Shown here in pieces: positions 1-7,070 of a stretch of DNA of 64,000 nucleotides. The notes below the pieces were generated by a model. The model saw only the letters and a program-made list of their open reading frames with translations. It was not told where the DNA came from and ran no database searches. Position 1 is the stretch's first letter, and every line of letters starts with the position of its first letter. The DNA is from Streptomyces aurantiacus (GTDB lineage Bacteria; Actinomycetota; Actinomycetes; Streptomycetales; Streptomycetaceae), in contig NZ_CP114283.1 in NCBI RefSeq assembly GCF_027107535.1, positions 3,224,001-3,288,000 on the forward strand, in the 5' to 3' direction. A program made the translations under genes and the position numbers.

Positions 1-1
1 C

Positions 2-316
2 GGCACCAACCGCCTGCAGGCCGGGCTCTCGGACAACTTCGGCTGGGACGGTCTGCTCGTCGCGCTCGTCGCACGCAACCGGCCCCTGGTCGCGATCCCG
101 GTGTCGCTGGTGTTCGCCGTACTGCGCGCGGGCGGCGATTTCCTCTCCGCCACGGGCGTGCCGTACTACCTCGTCGATGTCGTCAAAGCACTGCTGGTCC
201 TCGCGTTCGTCGCGCCTCCCGTGCTCGTCGATCTTTTCCGCCGGCGTCGCGGTGCCACACCGCGGGCGACGCCCGGCCTGTCCGTAGTCCCGACCAAGGT
301 GAAGGCAGCCGCGTGA
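2..316 (+). CDS. ABC transporter permease, C-terminal part (RbsC/BmpA-type, nucleoside or sugar importer)
   Basis: The gene is cut by the left edge of the window and only about the last 104 residues are visible. They read as hydrophobic helices with a basic tail (FRRRRG) that would face the cytoplasm. The GWDGLLVALVARN loop and the downstream LRAGG motif are typical of the last third of BPD_transp_2 permeases of the YufP/NupP type, which import nucleosides, purines or sugars. The stop overlaps the GTG start of the next permease, so the two are translationally coupled and probably form a heterodimeric membrane channel. The ATPase and binding protein should lie to the left of the window. The substrate cannot be told from this fragment. 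Confidence 0.75.
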   Translation, partial: GTNRLQAGLSDNFGWDGLLVALVARNRPLVAIPVSLVFAVLRAGGDFLSATGVPYYLVDVVKALLVLAFVAPPVLVDLFRRRRGATPRATPGLSVVPTKVKAAA

Positions 317-1227
317 GCGTTCTGGACAGCACCACCACCATTCTCGCCAGCGGTGTCCGGCTGACCGTGCCTCTGGCGTTCGCCGCCTGCGGTGAGTACG
401 TGGCCGAGCGCGCCGGCACGATGAACATCTCCGTCGAGGCGATGATGCTCGGCGCCGCGTTCACCTCGATCGCCACCGCGAGCGCGACCGGCAGCGCCAC
501 CGCCGGCCTCGTGGCGGGCGTCGTGACGGGCCTCGTTCTCGGCTTCACGCACGGCAACCTCTCCCACCGGGCACAGATCAATACTTTCGTCGTCGGCCTG
601 GTGCTGAACGCGCTGGTGCTCGGGCTGACGAGCTACCTGATCACGACGAACGAGTTCGTCTCGCACCAGGTAGACGTGTTGTCGATCCCGCTGCTGCAGG
701 ACATCCCCCTCCTCGGCAAGCCGCTGTTCTCCGAACGCTGGCCGGCCTTCCTGCTGTTCGCGCTGGTGCCGCTCACCTGGTGGCTGGTGGAGCGTAGCCG
801 CTGGGGCCTGGAACTGCGGGCGGTGGGGGAGAACCCTCAGGCCGCCGACGTCACGGGCATCAAGGTGAACATGCGGCGCCGGCAGGCTCTGCTGTGGGCC
901 GGCGCTCTGGCCGGTCTCGGTGGCGCCTACCTCGCGGTCGGCGAGGTCGGATCGTTCAACCAGAACATGACCGCCGGGCGCGGATACCTCGTCATCGCCG
1001 CCGTGATCTTCGGGGCGTGGCGGCTCGGCCGGACCATGCTCGGCTGCCTGGTCTTCGGCCTCTCCGACGCGATGCGCCTGGCGCTCCCGGCACTCGGCGT
1101 CACCCTCAACGCCCAGCTGCTCGTCGCGGCCCCGTACCTCCTGGCGCTGCTGGCCATGCTCCTGTTCGCCACGCAACACCGGGAACCCGGCGCGCTCGGC
1201 CGTCCCTTCGAGCGTGGGTCGACGTGA
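313..1227 (+). CDS. ABC transporter permease (YufQ/NupQ-like, nucleoside or sugar importer)
   Basis: This is a 304-residue integral membrane protein with about eight hydrophobic segments. The GTG start lies inside a GTGA overlap with the upstream permease. Near residue 175 the loop GENPQAADVTGIKV matches the conserved cytoplasmic motif of BPD_transp_2 permeases that contacts the ATPase. Length and motif fit the second permease of BmpA-dependent nucleoside importers. With the upstream partner it would form the transmembrane channel. It stands at the edge of a catabolic island and could feed it, but none of the island operators lies in front of it within this window. A strong terminator follows. 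Confidence 0.82.
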   Translation: MSVLDSTTTILASGVRLTVPLAFAACGEYVAERAGTMNISVEAMMLGAAFTSIATASATGSATAGLVAGVVTGLVLGFTHGNLSHRAQINTFVVGLVLNALVLGLTSYLITTNEFVSHQVDVLSIPLLQDIPLLGKPLFSERWPAFLLFALVPLTWWLVERSRWGLELRAVGENPQAADVTGIKVNMRRRQALLWAGALAGLGGAYLAVGEVGSFNQNMTAGRGYLVIAAVIFGAWRLGRTMLGCLVFGLSDAMRLALPALGVTLNAQLLVAAPYLLALLAMLLFATQHREPGALGRPFERGST

Positions 1228-1245
1228 CGGGCCAGGTCCGGCGAC

Positions 1246-1287
1246 GGCGGATGCCGGCCCCGCGAAGGCGCGGGGCCGGCATCCGCC
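1246..1287. terminator. Bidirectional hairpin terminator between convergent genes
   Basis: A perfect 19-bp inverted repeat (arms 1246-1264 and 1269-1287) has a 4-nt AAGG loop. It sits between the plus-strand permease and the convergent minus-strand aldo/keto reductase. It lacks a clear T-tract, as is common in Streptomyces, but stem length and position make a shared terminator likely. Confidence 0.8.
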
Positions 1288-1307
1288 GTGGGTGTGCGGC
1301 ACCGCCG

Positions 1308-2342
1308 TCAGCGTCGGCGCAGCGCCGCGGTCTCCAGCGCCGGCGGCGTGTGGCCGACGTCCAGCGGGTTGAGGACGCTGCCCGGCGCGACCAGCGCGTC
1401 GATCCTGTCCAGCGCCTCGGTCGACAAGGGCCGGTCCACCGCGGTGAGCTGCGACAGGAGCTGGTCGTGGGTGCGCGCGCCCATGACGGCCGAGGTGACA
1501 CCGGGATGGGCGAGCACGAAGCGCAGCGCCAGCTCGACGAGCGTGCAGCCCTCCTCGGCGGCCACGCGGACAAGCTCCTCGACGACGGCGAGCTTGCGCG
1601 TACGCACCTGCTCGTCGGCGAAGTCGAAGTGCTCGCTGTTGCGCAGCGCGCGCGAGTCTCCCGCCGGTTCGGCGCCGGCCCGGTACTTGCCCGTCAGCCA
1701 GCCGCCGTTGAGCGGGCTCCAGACCATGACGCCCATACGGTGCCGCTGCGCGGTGGGCAGGGCAGCGGCCTCCGCGTGCCGGGCGAGGAGCGAGTACGAC
1801 AACTGCTCCACGGTGAACCGCTCGCGGCCACCGCGCCGCGCCGCCCACTGGGCCTCCACGATCTCCTCGGCCGGGAAGCTCGACGAGCCGATCGCCCGTA
1901 CCTTGCCCGCCCGCACCAGGTCGCTGAGCGCCCCGAGGGTCTCCTCGACGTCGGTGTGGGGATCGGGACGGTGGACGAGGTACACGTCCAGGTGGTCCGT
2001 CCCCAGCCGGCGCAGGCTGTCCTCCACGGCATGTGTGATCCACAGCCGGGAGGTGCCGCCCCGGTTGCGGTCGAGCGGGCCGGCGGGCATCCGGCTCGCG
2101 ACCTTCGACACCAGGACGACGTCGTCGCGCCGTCCCTTCAGGGCCCGGCCGACGATCTCCTCCGACTCGCCGAAGGCGTACACGTCGGCGGTGTCGACGA
2201 CGTTGACCCCGGCGTCCAGCGCCGTCGCCACCATGCGGTGGCACTCCGCCTCGTCGGTGTTGCCCCAGGCGCCGAACATCATCGTCCCCAGGCACAGCTG
2301 ACTCACCTCGATGCCCGTCCCACCCAGAATCCGGTAGCGCAC
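1308..2342 (-). CDS. Aldo/keto reductase family oxidoreductase
   Basis: This is a 344-residue single-domain (beta/alpha)8 NAD(P)H-dependent oxidoreductase. The catalytic tetrad is visible: Asp and Tyr in DTADVYAFGES (about residues 50 and 55), Lys in VLVSKVA (about 80) and His in VYLVHRPD (about 124). The N-terminal MRYRILGGTGIEVSQ is standard for the family, so the GTG at 2342 is chosen over farther upstream in-frame starts that would add about 49 arginine-rich residues. It would reduce or oxidise a carbonyl or alcohol. It is divergent from the VOC gene at 2532. The substrate is unknown; a role in the neighbouring catabolic island is only inferred from location. Confidence 0.85.
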   Translation of the reverse strand: MRYRILGGTGIEVSQLCLGTMMFGAWGNTDEAECHRMVATALDAGVNVVDTADVYAFGESEEIVGRALKGRRDDVVLVSKVASRMPAGPLDRNRGGTSRLWITHAVEDSLRRLGTDHLDVYLVHRPDPHTDVEETLGALSDLVRAGKVRAIGSSSFPAEEIVEAQWAARRGGRERFTVEQLSYSLLARHAEAAALPTAQRHRMGVMVWSPLNGGWLTGKYRAGAEPAGDSRALRNSEHFDFADEQVRTRKLAVVEELVRVAAEEGCTLVELALRFVLAHPGVTSAVMGARTHDQLLSQLTAVDRPLSTEALDRIDALVAPGSVLNPLDVGHTPPALETAALRRR

Positions 2343-2531
2343 GCTTGCCCTCGTCTCCCAGCCGACGCCCTGTCGCTGTCCTCGCGCAGGCTCGCACGGC
2401 GGCGGGCCGCGAACCGATGTCGCGCGGGGCCAGCATCCCTGGCCTGCGTGTTGTGTCCGCAGCACATCGACCCGCGGGTGCGTGCGCACCTAGGCTCGAA
2501 AGAAATCCCACCCACTCACCATGGAGGTACC

Positions 2532-2984
2532 GTGACCACCGGTCTCACCTCGGCACGCTGGACTCACGTCGCGCTGCCGACCGGCGATCTCGACAAGGCG
2601 ATCGCGTTCTACACCACCCTGACTCCGCTGGTCGTGGTCGAGCGGTTCAAGGACGCCGACGGCGAGAGCGTCTGGCTCTCCAACGACCAGCAGGCCGAGA
2701 CGCCGTTCGTACTCGTCCTGGTGTCGTTCAACAAGGACAAGGGCGCCCAGCTGGGCCTGCTGCACCCGTTCGCGCACCTCGGCATCGAGGTGCCGGCGCG
2801 GGAGGACGTCGACGCGCTCGCGGACCGGGCCCGCGAGCTCGGCTGCCTGCACTGGGAGCCGAGGCAGATGCCCGAACCCGTCGGCTACATCTGCGCTCTG
2901 AAGGATCCCGACGGCAACGTCGTCGAGATCTCCCACGACCAGCGGGTCTTCACCTCGGTCCGCAAGAAGTGGGGCTCGTCCTGA
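2532..2984 (+). CDS. VOC (glyoxalase/bleomycin-resistance fold) protein
   Basis: This is a 150-residue protein with one pair of VOC beta-alpha-beta-beta-beta modules. It opens with RWTHVALPTGDLDKAIAFY, the classic first strand and helix, and ends with ALKDPDGNVVEISHDQ, where DPDGN and the Glu in VVEI are the usual C-terminal signature and metal ligand. The GTG start is fixed by a strong GGAGG 4 nt upstream. Family members are metal-dependent lyases, isomerases, dioxygenases or binding proteins; a lone 150-residue module is more like glyoxalase I-type enzymes than a two-module extradiol dioxygenase. The next gene overlaps its end by 16 bp, so the two form a coupled operon. Confidence 0.8.
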   Translation: MTTGLTSARWTHVALPTGDLDKAIAFYTTLTPLVVVERFKDADGESVWLSNDQQAETPFVLVLVSFNKDKGAQLGLLHPFAHLGIEVPAREDVDALADRARELGCLHWEPRQMPEPVGYICALKDPDGNVVEISHDQRVFTSVRKKWGSS

Positions 2985-3364
2985 AAGACACCCGCGCCGC
3001 CGTCGAGGCCTACCTCGCGGCACTGAACGCGCACGACGCCGACGCCGTGGCCGCCTGCGTGGCCGAGAACTTCGTCAACGAGCACACGTCGTCGCTGGGA
3101 CACAGCCGCAGGGGCCGCGCCGAGTACCGCGCCGCGCTGACCGGGTTCCTCGAGAACTTCGGGGACCTGCACTACGCGCCCGAGGGCGTCCTCGTCGACG
3201 GCGAGTCGGCCGCGGTGCCGTACGTCATGACGTTTCTGATGCGGTCGGCGGGCGACCGCCCCGTACGAGTGCGCGGGGTCTTCGTGTTCACCGTCGCCGG
3301 CGGCCTCATCACGCGTCGCACGGACTACTGGGACAGCGGTGAGGTGCAGCGGCAGCTCGCCTGA
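2969..3364 (+). CDS. SnoaL/NTF2-like protein
   Basis: This is a 131-residue protein with the cone-shaped alpha+beta NTF2-like signature: an N-terminal helix (AAVEAYLAALNAHDADAVAA), a central strand region and an aromatic C-terminus ending in TDYWDS. Such proteins include small-molecule isomerases, hydrolases and ring-cleavage helpers. Because many act without cofactor, residues alone do not settle the reaction. The most likely start is the GTG at 2969, which overlaps the end of the VOC gene and implies translational coupling. The two-gene unit ends at a clear hairpin. The function in catabolism is inferred only from its partner and location. Confidence 0.7.
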   Translation: MGLVLKDTRAAVEAYLAALNAHDADAVAACVAENFVNEHTSSLGHSRRGRAEYRAALTGFLENFGDLHYAPEGVLVDGESAAVPYVMTFLMRSAGDRPVRVRGVFVFTVAGGLITRRTDYWDSGEVQRQLA

Positions 3365-3398
3365 CGCCCCTTCCTGCCGCCCGAGACCGGGCCCCCTG

Positions 3399-3431
3399 AC
3401 ACCCCGTCCGCCCCTCGTGCGGACGGGGTGT
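3399..3431 (+). terminator. Hairpin terminator after the VOC/NTF2-like operon
   Basis: Perfect 13-bp inverted arms (3399-3411 and 3419-3431) flank a 7-nt loop, 35 bases after the stop of the NTF2-like gene. A strong GC-rich stem immediately downstream of an operon supports a terminator. Confidence 0.75.
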
Positions 3432-3464
3432 CCGTGCCTTCCCGGACTGGCAATTCTCGGGCGT

Positions 3465-3503
3465 GACGCTGTCTCGGATGAGAGATGCTCGCCATGCGAG
3501 CAA
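3465..3503 (+). promoter_or_regulatory. Decayed duplicate of the island promoter/operator plus start codon
   Basis: The bases from 3465 to about 3503 match the promoter and start region of the FAH-fold gene (6153-6189) over roughly 38 bases with one gap. Shared parts include a GCTGTCTCG operator half site (GCTATCTCG at the functional copy) and GATGCTCGCCATGCGAG against GATGCCCGCCATGCGAG. No convincing protein follows the ATG at 3494, so this reads as a leftover of a duplicated promoter. Confidence 0.5.
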
Positions 3504-3889
3504 ACCGCTGGAGACACCGCTGGGCACCGCGCCTGCGTCCCCCCGGAAATCGAGAGACCGTACGACGCGGTGCGAGGTTGTGGGTGACCCGGGCTGCGGC
3601 GCCTGTGAAGAACGAGGGCGCCCTTGTCAGTCGACGTCTGTGCCCGGCCCTGGCCGAACGTCTCCTTCTGCGGCCGCGCACACGGGGGACCTCGGGCGTG
3701 CCCTCGACCGTGGGCAGCCTTGTCGCGACAGAGAAGCCGCCGTCAACGGGACGGTGACCTGCCAGTGGAGCCCGCCATGATCGCGGGACAGATCCTGGCC
3801 TGAGCCGGACGGGCCACGCCCGCCGGACCGGCCGGGCCTGCCCGCGGACGGCGCGGCCTGGTCCGCACTGCGCCGGTGTGGCGGGAGCG
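3504..3889. other. Stretch without a convincing gene
   Basis: Open frames exist on both strands, but all are arginine/proline-rich and none shows a recognisable domain. The stretch lies between the decayed promoter copy and the relic of an ABC ATPase, so it is probably eroded sequence. No RNA gene or strong regulatory structure was found here. Confidence 0.4.
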
Positions 3890-4406
3890 TCGTACTCGGT
3901 GCTGCGGAGAAGGGTTCGTCCATGAGCGCGAAAGGTCACCGGCCGCAGACCGGGGGCGCGGACGAAGGCCACCGCTGTCGCATGCCCCTGGACAGCTCTG
4001 CAGGGTACTTGCCGGCATAGTCACCGAGGCCGACCGGCGTCAGCAGCTCGTCCTGATCTCCCGTGGAGAGACTCGGAGACTCGGTCCGCGCCGCGCCGAC
4101 GGTCGCGGGGCCGACCCACCGATTGGTTGATGCCGGCCGGCAGGGCGACGTCCTTTCGTAGCGTCGACCATGGCAGCAGGGCGGGAGCCTGGGGGACCGT
4201 TCCGATCGCCTTCAGCGCGCAAGCCCTGCGCCGGAGTCATCCCGAGAGCGTCAGGCTGTCGCTGCTGTACGCGCCGATTCAGGCGAATGCCCGCAGCAGG
4301 GTGGACTTCCTGTGGCCGCTCGGGCCGATCAGGCCGATGAACGTCCCGCGAGGTCTTCGACGGGGCCGGGGACGGCCGAGCGGAGCGAGGTCGTCCAGGT
4401 GCTCAT
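3890..4406 (-). pseudogene. Relic of a nitrate/sulfonate/taurine-type ABC ATPase (SsuB/TauB family)
   Basis: The ATG at 4406 overlaps the stop of the flavin reductase (ATGA), but the frame dies after about 25 codons. Reading on through frameshifts recovers the ABC ATPase motifs in order. A Walker A region reads GPSGHRKSTLLRA, with SGHRK in place of SGSGK. The Q-loop region reads VPQAPALLPWSTLRKDVALP. The signature region is GLGDYAGKYPAELSRGMRQR, where LSRGM replaces LSGGM. A Walker B reads ALMDEPFSA. At least one single-base deletion, two in-frame stops and two further frame changes separate them. The family imports nitrate, alkanesulfonates, taurine or aromatic acids. Translational coupling to the flavin reductase suggests it was once part of that operon. 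No permease or binding protein partner is visible nearby. Confidence 0.85.
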
Positions 4407-4963
4407 GACGGATCCTTTCCGGTCGGCTGCAGGGCGGTCGGCTCCAGCGGGTTCAGAGTATGGAACCGGCGACCCTGATAGGTGAGCGGCTCCCCTCCGT
4501 CGACCACCACACCGGCCACCTCGATCAGGATGATCGTGTGGTCGCCGGCGGTGAGGCGCTGGTGCACGACGCCCTCGAGCGACACGGTGGCGCCGTCGAG
4601 CAGGGGTGGACCGAGCTCACCCGGACTGAAGCGCGCCGAAGCGAACCTGTCGACGCCGGCCGTCGCGAACGCCTGCGCCACCGGGTGCTGGTCGGATGCC
4701 AGGACGTTGACGGCGACCGACTCGGCCTGGCTGAAGGCCGGGTGGACGTCTGCGGTGTCGGCCAGACAGACCGAGATCAGCGGCGGGTCCATCGACACGC
4801 TGGTCACCGAGTTGGCGGTGAAACCGTACCGCTGCCCGTCCACTTCGGTGGTTACTACACAGACAGACGTGACCATCGAGGACAGTCCGTCGCGGTACGC
4901 CTGCGGGTCTTGGCGGATGACCGGCCGGCGCTTGACGGCGTGATCCGTGGAGGGGGTGGGCAT
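4403..4963 (-). CDS. Flavin reductase (HpaC/FMN-binding split-barrel family)
   Basis: This is a 186-residue protein of the flavin reductase-like domain. The segments YRDGLSSMVTSVCVVTTEVDGQ, GFTANSVTSVSMDPPLISVCL and VNVLASDQHPVAQAFA are the usual FMN/FAD-binding signature, and the C-terminus carries the typical short RRFHTLNP strand. It would reduce free flavin with NAD(P)H for a two-component monooxygenase. No matching monooxygenase lies next to it, so the partner is elsewhere or lost. The start at 4963 follows one base after the stop of a small upstream reading frame. It is driven from the operator-bearing promoter near 5.2 kb, and its stop overlaps the start of a ruined ABC ATPase. Confidence 0.85.
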   Translation of the reverse strand: MPTPSTDHAVKRRPVIRQDPQAYRDGLSSMVTSVCVVTTEVDGQRYGFTANSVTSVSMDPPLISVCLADTADVHPAFSQAESVAVNVLASDQHPVAQAFATAGVDRFASARFSPGELGPPLLDGATVSLEGVVHQRLTAGDHTIILIEVAGVVVDGGEPLTYQGRRFHTLNPLEPTALQPTGKDPS

Positions 4964-4964
4964 G

Positions 4965-5147
4965 TCAGACCACCGCCATCTCGCCGGCGCACTCCGGCGC
5001 GCCGCAGGCCGTCGACTCGGTGGCTCGGTGGATGCGGCCGGGTGCTCCGCAGGCATCGCCGCCGCCGGTGATCCGGGACGGTCGTCGTGTCGCGGGATTC
5101 GGCGGGGCGGCCGGCGGGGAGGCCGGCGGGGAGAAAGCGGATCTCAT
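4965..5147 (-). CDS. Possible small protein with paired CGAP motifs ahead of flavin reductase
   Basis: This is a 60-codon frame that fits the expression signals. A sigma70-like promoter lies at 5205-5177, an AAAGG ribosome site at 5161-5157 with 9 nt spacing, then ATG at 5147. Its stop (TGA) is one base before the flavin reductase ATG (TGACATG), which would couple translation. The product is proline-rich at first and ends with DACGAP and TACGAPECAGEMAVV, so three cysteines sit in repeated CGAP motifs. I do not recognise a family. It could be a genuine small Cys protein or merely a translated leader that couples the reductase. Confidence 0.4.
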   Translation of the reverse strand: MRSAFSPPASPPAAPPNPATRRPSRITGGGDACGAPGRIHRATESTACGAPECAGEMAVV

Positions 5148-5176
5148 CTTGTCTTGCCTTTGCTAGGGATGCCCCG

Positions 5177-5221
5177 ACGCTAAGATGAGGTGTTTCGTAT
5201 GTCAATATGCTATCTCGTATG
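5177..5221 (-). promoter_or_regulatory. Promoter with island operator site E (flavin reductase operon)
   Basis: On the minus strand, TTGACA (5205-5200) and TAGCGT (5182-5177) are separated by 17 bp. The operator CATACGAGATAGCATATTG (5221-5203) abuts and overlaps the -35 box. A second half site, TTTCGTATG on the plus strand at 5193-5201, lies 20 bp from TCTCGTATG, inside the spacer. Overlap with the -35 suggests repression by a ligand-responsive regulator, although activation is possible. Confidence 0.7.
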
Positions 5222-5486
5222 GAGTGTCGCAAGTGGGGTGTGGGGGTTCGGCAAGGTTGTTCTCATCGGCGGCGTCGGCTCGCCGGTGGTGCGAACAGCC
5301 GTGCTGTGCGGGTGCCGAGGGATGCCGGGCGCTGCCGGTCGTTTCGTCGAGCGTGCAGAAGGCCACGTCGATCAGTCGCTGGGTCATGTATGGAAGCTTG
5401 GGGCTGTCAGCGAGGCGTCCACGGCGTCGGCCTCCGCCCGCCCGGGTGGAGAGCGGTGATCCCGCACCGCGAGTCTCGACCACCCG

Positions 5487-5945
5487 CTACCGCGACACTC
5501 CCTTGGGATCGTGTGCACCGGGCAGCTTCAGGGCGGCCCGCGGTCCGCTGCGGGAGTGCAGCCACCAGTCGCGCATGCCCCATAGGGCAAGCGCGCCGTA
5601 GGTGACGTGGACGAAGCCGGAGAAGGCGTAGCCGCTGGTGAAGGCCGGCGGGACGCCGACCAGGTCGACCAGGTCGACCAGTAGTCAGGCGATCCAGAAC
5701 TCGACCATGCCGCGTGCCTGGGCGTACATCGCGACGACCGTGCCGACGAAGACGTAGGCGTCCGGCCAAGGGTCCCAGGGCAGTGTCGGGTAGGCCTTGA
5801 ACAGCAGGGCCACGGCGACCGTGCGGACGGTGACGGCGCCCACCGTCGCCGCACGCTCGGTCCATCGCCGCCAGCCGTACAGGGCCACGGTCATGACGAC
5901 GGCCTGCTTACCGGCGCTGCCGGCCGGGTGGCCGAGCGCATCCGT
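5487..5945 (-). pseudogene. pnuC: Broken PnuC-like nicotinamide riboside/NMN transporter
   Basis: The recoverable protein has PnuC features: ALYGWRRW, LPWDPWPDAYVFVGTVVA, YAQARGMVEFWIA, GYAFSGFVHVTYG and ALWGMRDWW. An in-frame TGA at 5687-5685 interrupts FWIA-stop-LLVDL, where the family usually has Trp, so a TGG to TGA change is likely. Just after it, a 9-bp unit is duplicated (VDLVDL). About the first third of the protein is also missing or unrecognisable upstream of 5945. PnuC is a multi-helix vitamin B3-type transporter. It is unrelated to the catabolic genes around it and is likely a leftover from before the island was assembled. Confidence 0.8.
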
Positions 5946-6125
5946 GGGGTCTTCGTGGTTCGCCGTCGGCGGCCGTGTCGGCACGCGCCGCACGGACCGC
6001 TGGGGTGGCGGCAAGGTGAGGCGGCGGCTCGTGTGCCGCCGTGGCCGACGTCGTGGAAGTGGCGCTCCGAGCTCGCACCTGACTACCCGTCAGCTCTTGT
6101 CCGGGCGGGATGTCGGCCTGCCTGC

Positions 6126-6175
6126 ATCTCGCATTTCTGTATCGCTTGACATGATGCTATCTCGCATTGAAAGAT
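6126..6175 (+). promoter_or_regulatory. Promoter with island operator site D (FAH-hydrolase operon)
   Basis: A TTGACA -35 lies at 6146-6151 with a weak AAAGAT -10 at 6170-6175 (18 bp spacing). The operator CATGATGCTATCTCGCATT (6150-6168) fills the spacer. An extra half site ATCTCGCATT at 6126-6135 is repeated exactly at 6159-6168, 33 bp or about three helical turns apart, which would suit cooperative binding. Transcription would start close to the ATG at 6183. Confidence 0.7.
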
Positions 6176-6182
6176 GCCCGCC

Positions 6183-7043
6183 ATGCGAGTAGTGACGACG
6201 GACGCCGGCCTTGGCCGGATCGAGGGCGGGGCCATCGCCCTGCTGGACACGGCTTTTCCGCACGTCGGCGCGGTCCTCGAACAGCAGGGATCGCTGCGGT
6301 GCCTGGAGTCGAGCGCGGTGCGTCGGCGGATCCCGCTCGACGAAGCCACGCTCGTGGCGCCGCTGGGCCGTCCACGCGCTGTGTGGGGCATCGGCCTCAA
6401 CTACGTGTCGAAGGCGGCCCGGGCCGGCCGGGGGCTGCCCGAGCAGCCGATCCTGTACCTGGCCGCGTCGTCCGGCGTCCTGGCACCGGGCGCACAGGTG
6501 GTGATCCCACGGGCCGCGACCGAACCCGACTACGAAGGGGAGATCGCGATCGTCGTCGGGCGCCCGCTGTACCAGGCGTCCGAGTCGCAGATCTGGCCCG
6601 CGATCGCCGGCATCACCGCGGCCAACGACATGACGGCGCGTGATGTCATGCGCGCCACCGCCACGCCCGCCCTCGCCAAGAGCTACCCGGGATTCACGCC
6701 GCTCGGCGCGTCCGTCTGCACCCCCGACGACCTCGCCGACCGCGATGCGATCCGCGTACGGAGCTGGGTCAACGGCGTACTCATGCAGGACGACACGAGC
6801 GCCGGGATGATCTTCCCGGTCGCCGATCTGCTCAGCCGGCTCTCGTGGTTCACCGCCCTCGAACCCGGCGACGTCGTCCTCACCGGAACCCCGGCCGGCA
6901 CCGGCCAGGACCGCGGCTGCTTCCTCGCCGACGGCGACGAGATACGGGTCGAGGTGGACGGCGTACTGCCCCTCGTCACCCGCGTCGTGCGTCCCGCGGA
7001 CGCCTCACCGCACGACCACCGGCTGACCGAACCGGTCAGCTGA
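6183..7043 (+). CDS. Fumarylacetoacetate hydrolase (FAH)-fold family protein
   Basis: This is a 286-residue member of the FAH fold, which hydrolyses, decarboxylates or hydrates 2-oxo/enol acids with Mg2+. The core motif GLNYVSKA matches the family GxNYxxHA, with Lys where His is common. The metal-binding segments are EPDYEGEIAIVVG (Glu ligands) and NDMTARDVM. The C-terminus GDVVLTGTPAGTGQ is diagnostic. The start at 6183 rather than 6174 is chosen because the promoter would begin transcription there, making the message nearly leaderless. It heads an operon with amidohydrolase, aldolase and cupin genes under operator D. It may cleave the ring-fission product of the Rieske/extradiol pathway; the exact substrate is unknown. 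Confidence 0.85.
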   Translation: MRVVTTDAGLGRIEGGAIALLDTAFPHVGAVLEQQGSLRCLESSAVRRRIPLDEATLVAPLGRPRAVWGIGLNYVSKAARAGRGLPEQPILYLAASSGVLAPGAQVVIPRAATEPDYEGEIAIVVGRPLYQASESQIWPAIAGITAANDMTARDVMRATATPALAKSYPGFTPLGASVCTPDDLADRDAIRVRSWVNGVLMQDDTSAGMIFPVADLLSRLSWFTALEPGDVVLTGTPAGTGQDRGCFLADGDEIRVEVDGVLPLVTRVVRPADASPHDHRLTEPVS

Positions 7044-7070
7044 CCGCCCCTCACACTGGAGCACACACCG

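Noticed and set aside
166..2511. Long open frame antisense to the permease and collinear with the aldo/keto reductase region (about 780 codons)
   Set aside because: It is a high-GC shadow frame, very rich in Arg, Gly and Ala with no domain; the recognisable proteins lie in other frames.
3545..3605. Minus-strand VTHNLAPRR as a possible H-loop of the ruined ABC ATPase
   Set aside because: It is over 100 codons from the Walker B motif, whereas the H-loop normally follows within about 40; too short to trust.
6070..6150. Riboswitch between the PnuC relic and the FAH operon
   Set aside because: PnuC genes can carry NAD- or thiamine-type switches, but no conserved core could be recognised, and the stretch is explained by promoter and operator sites.
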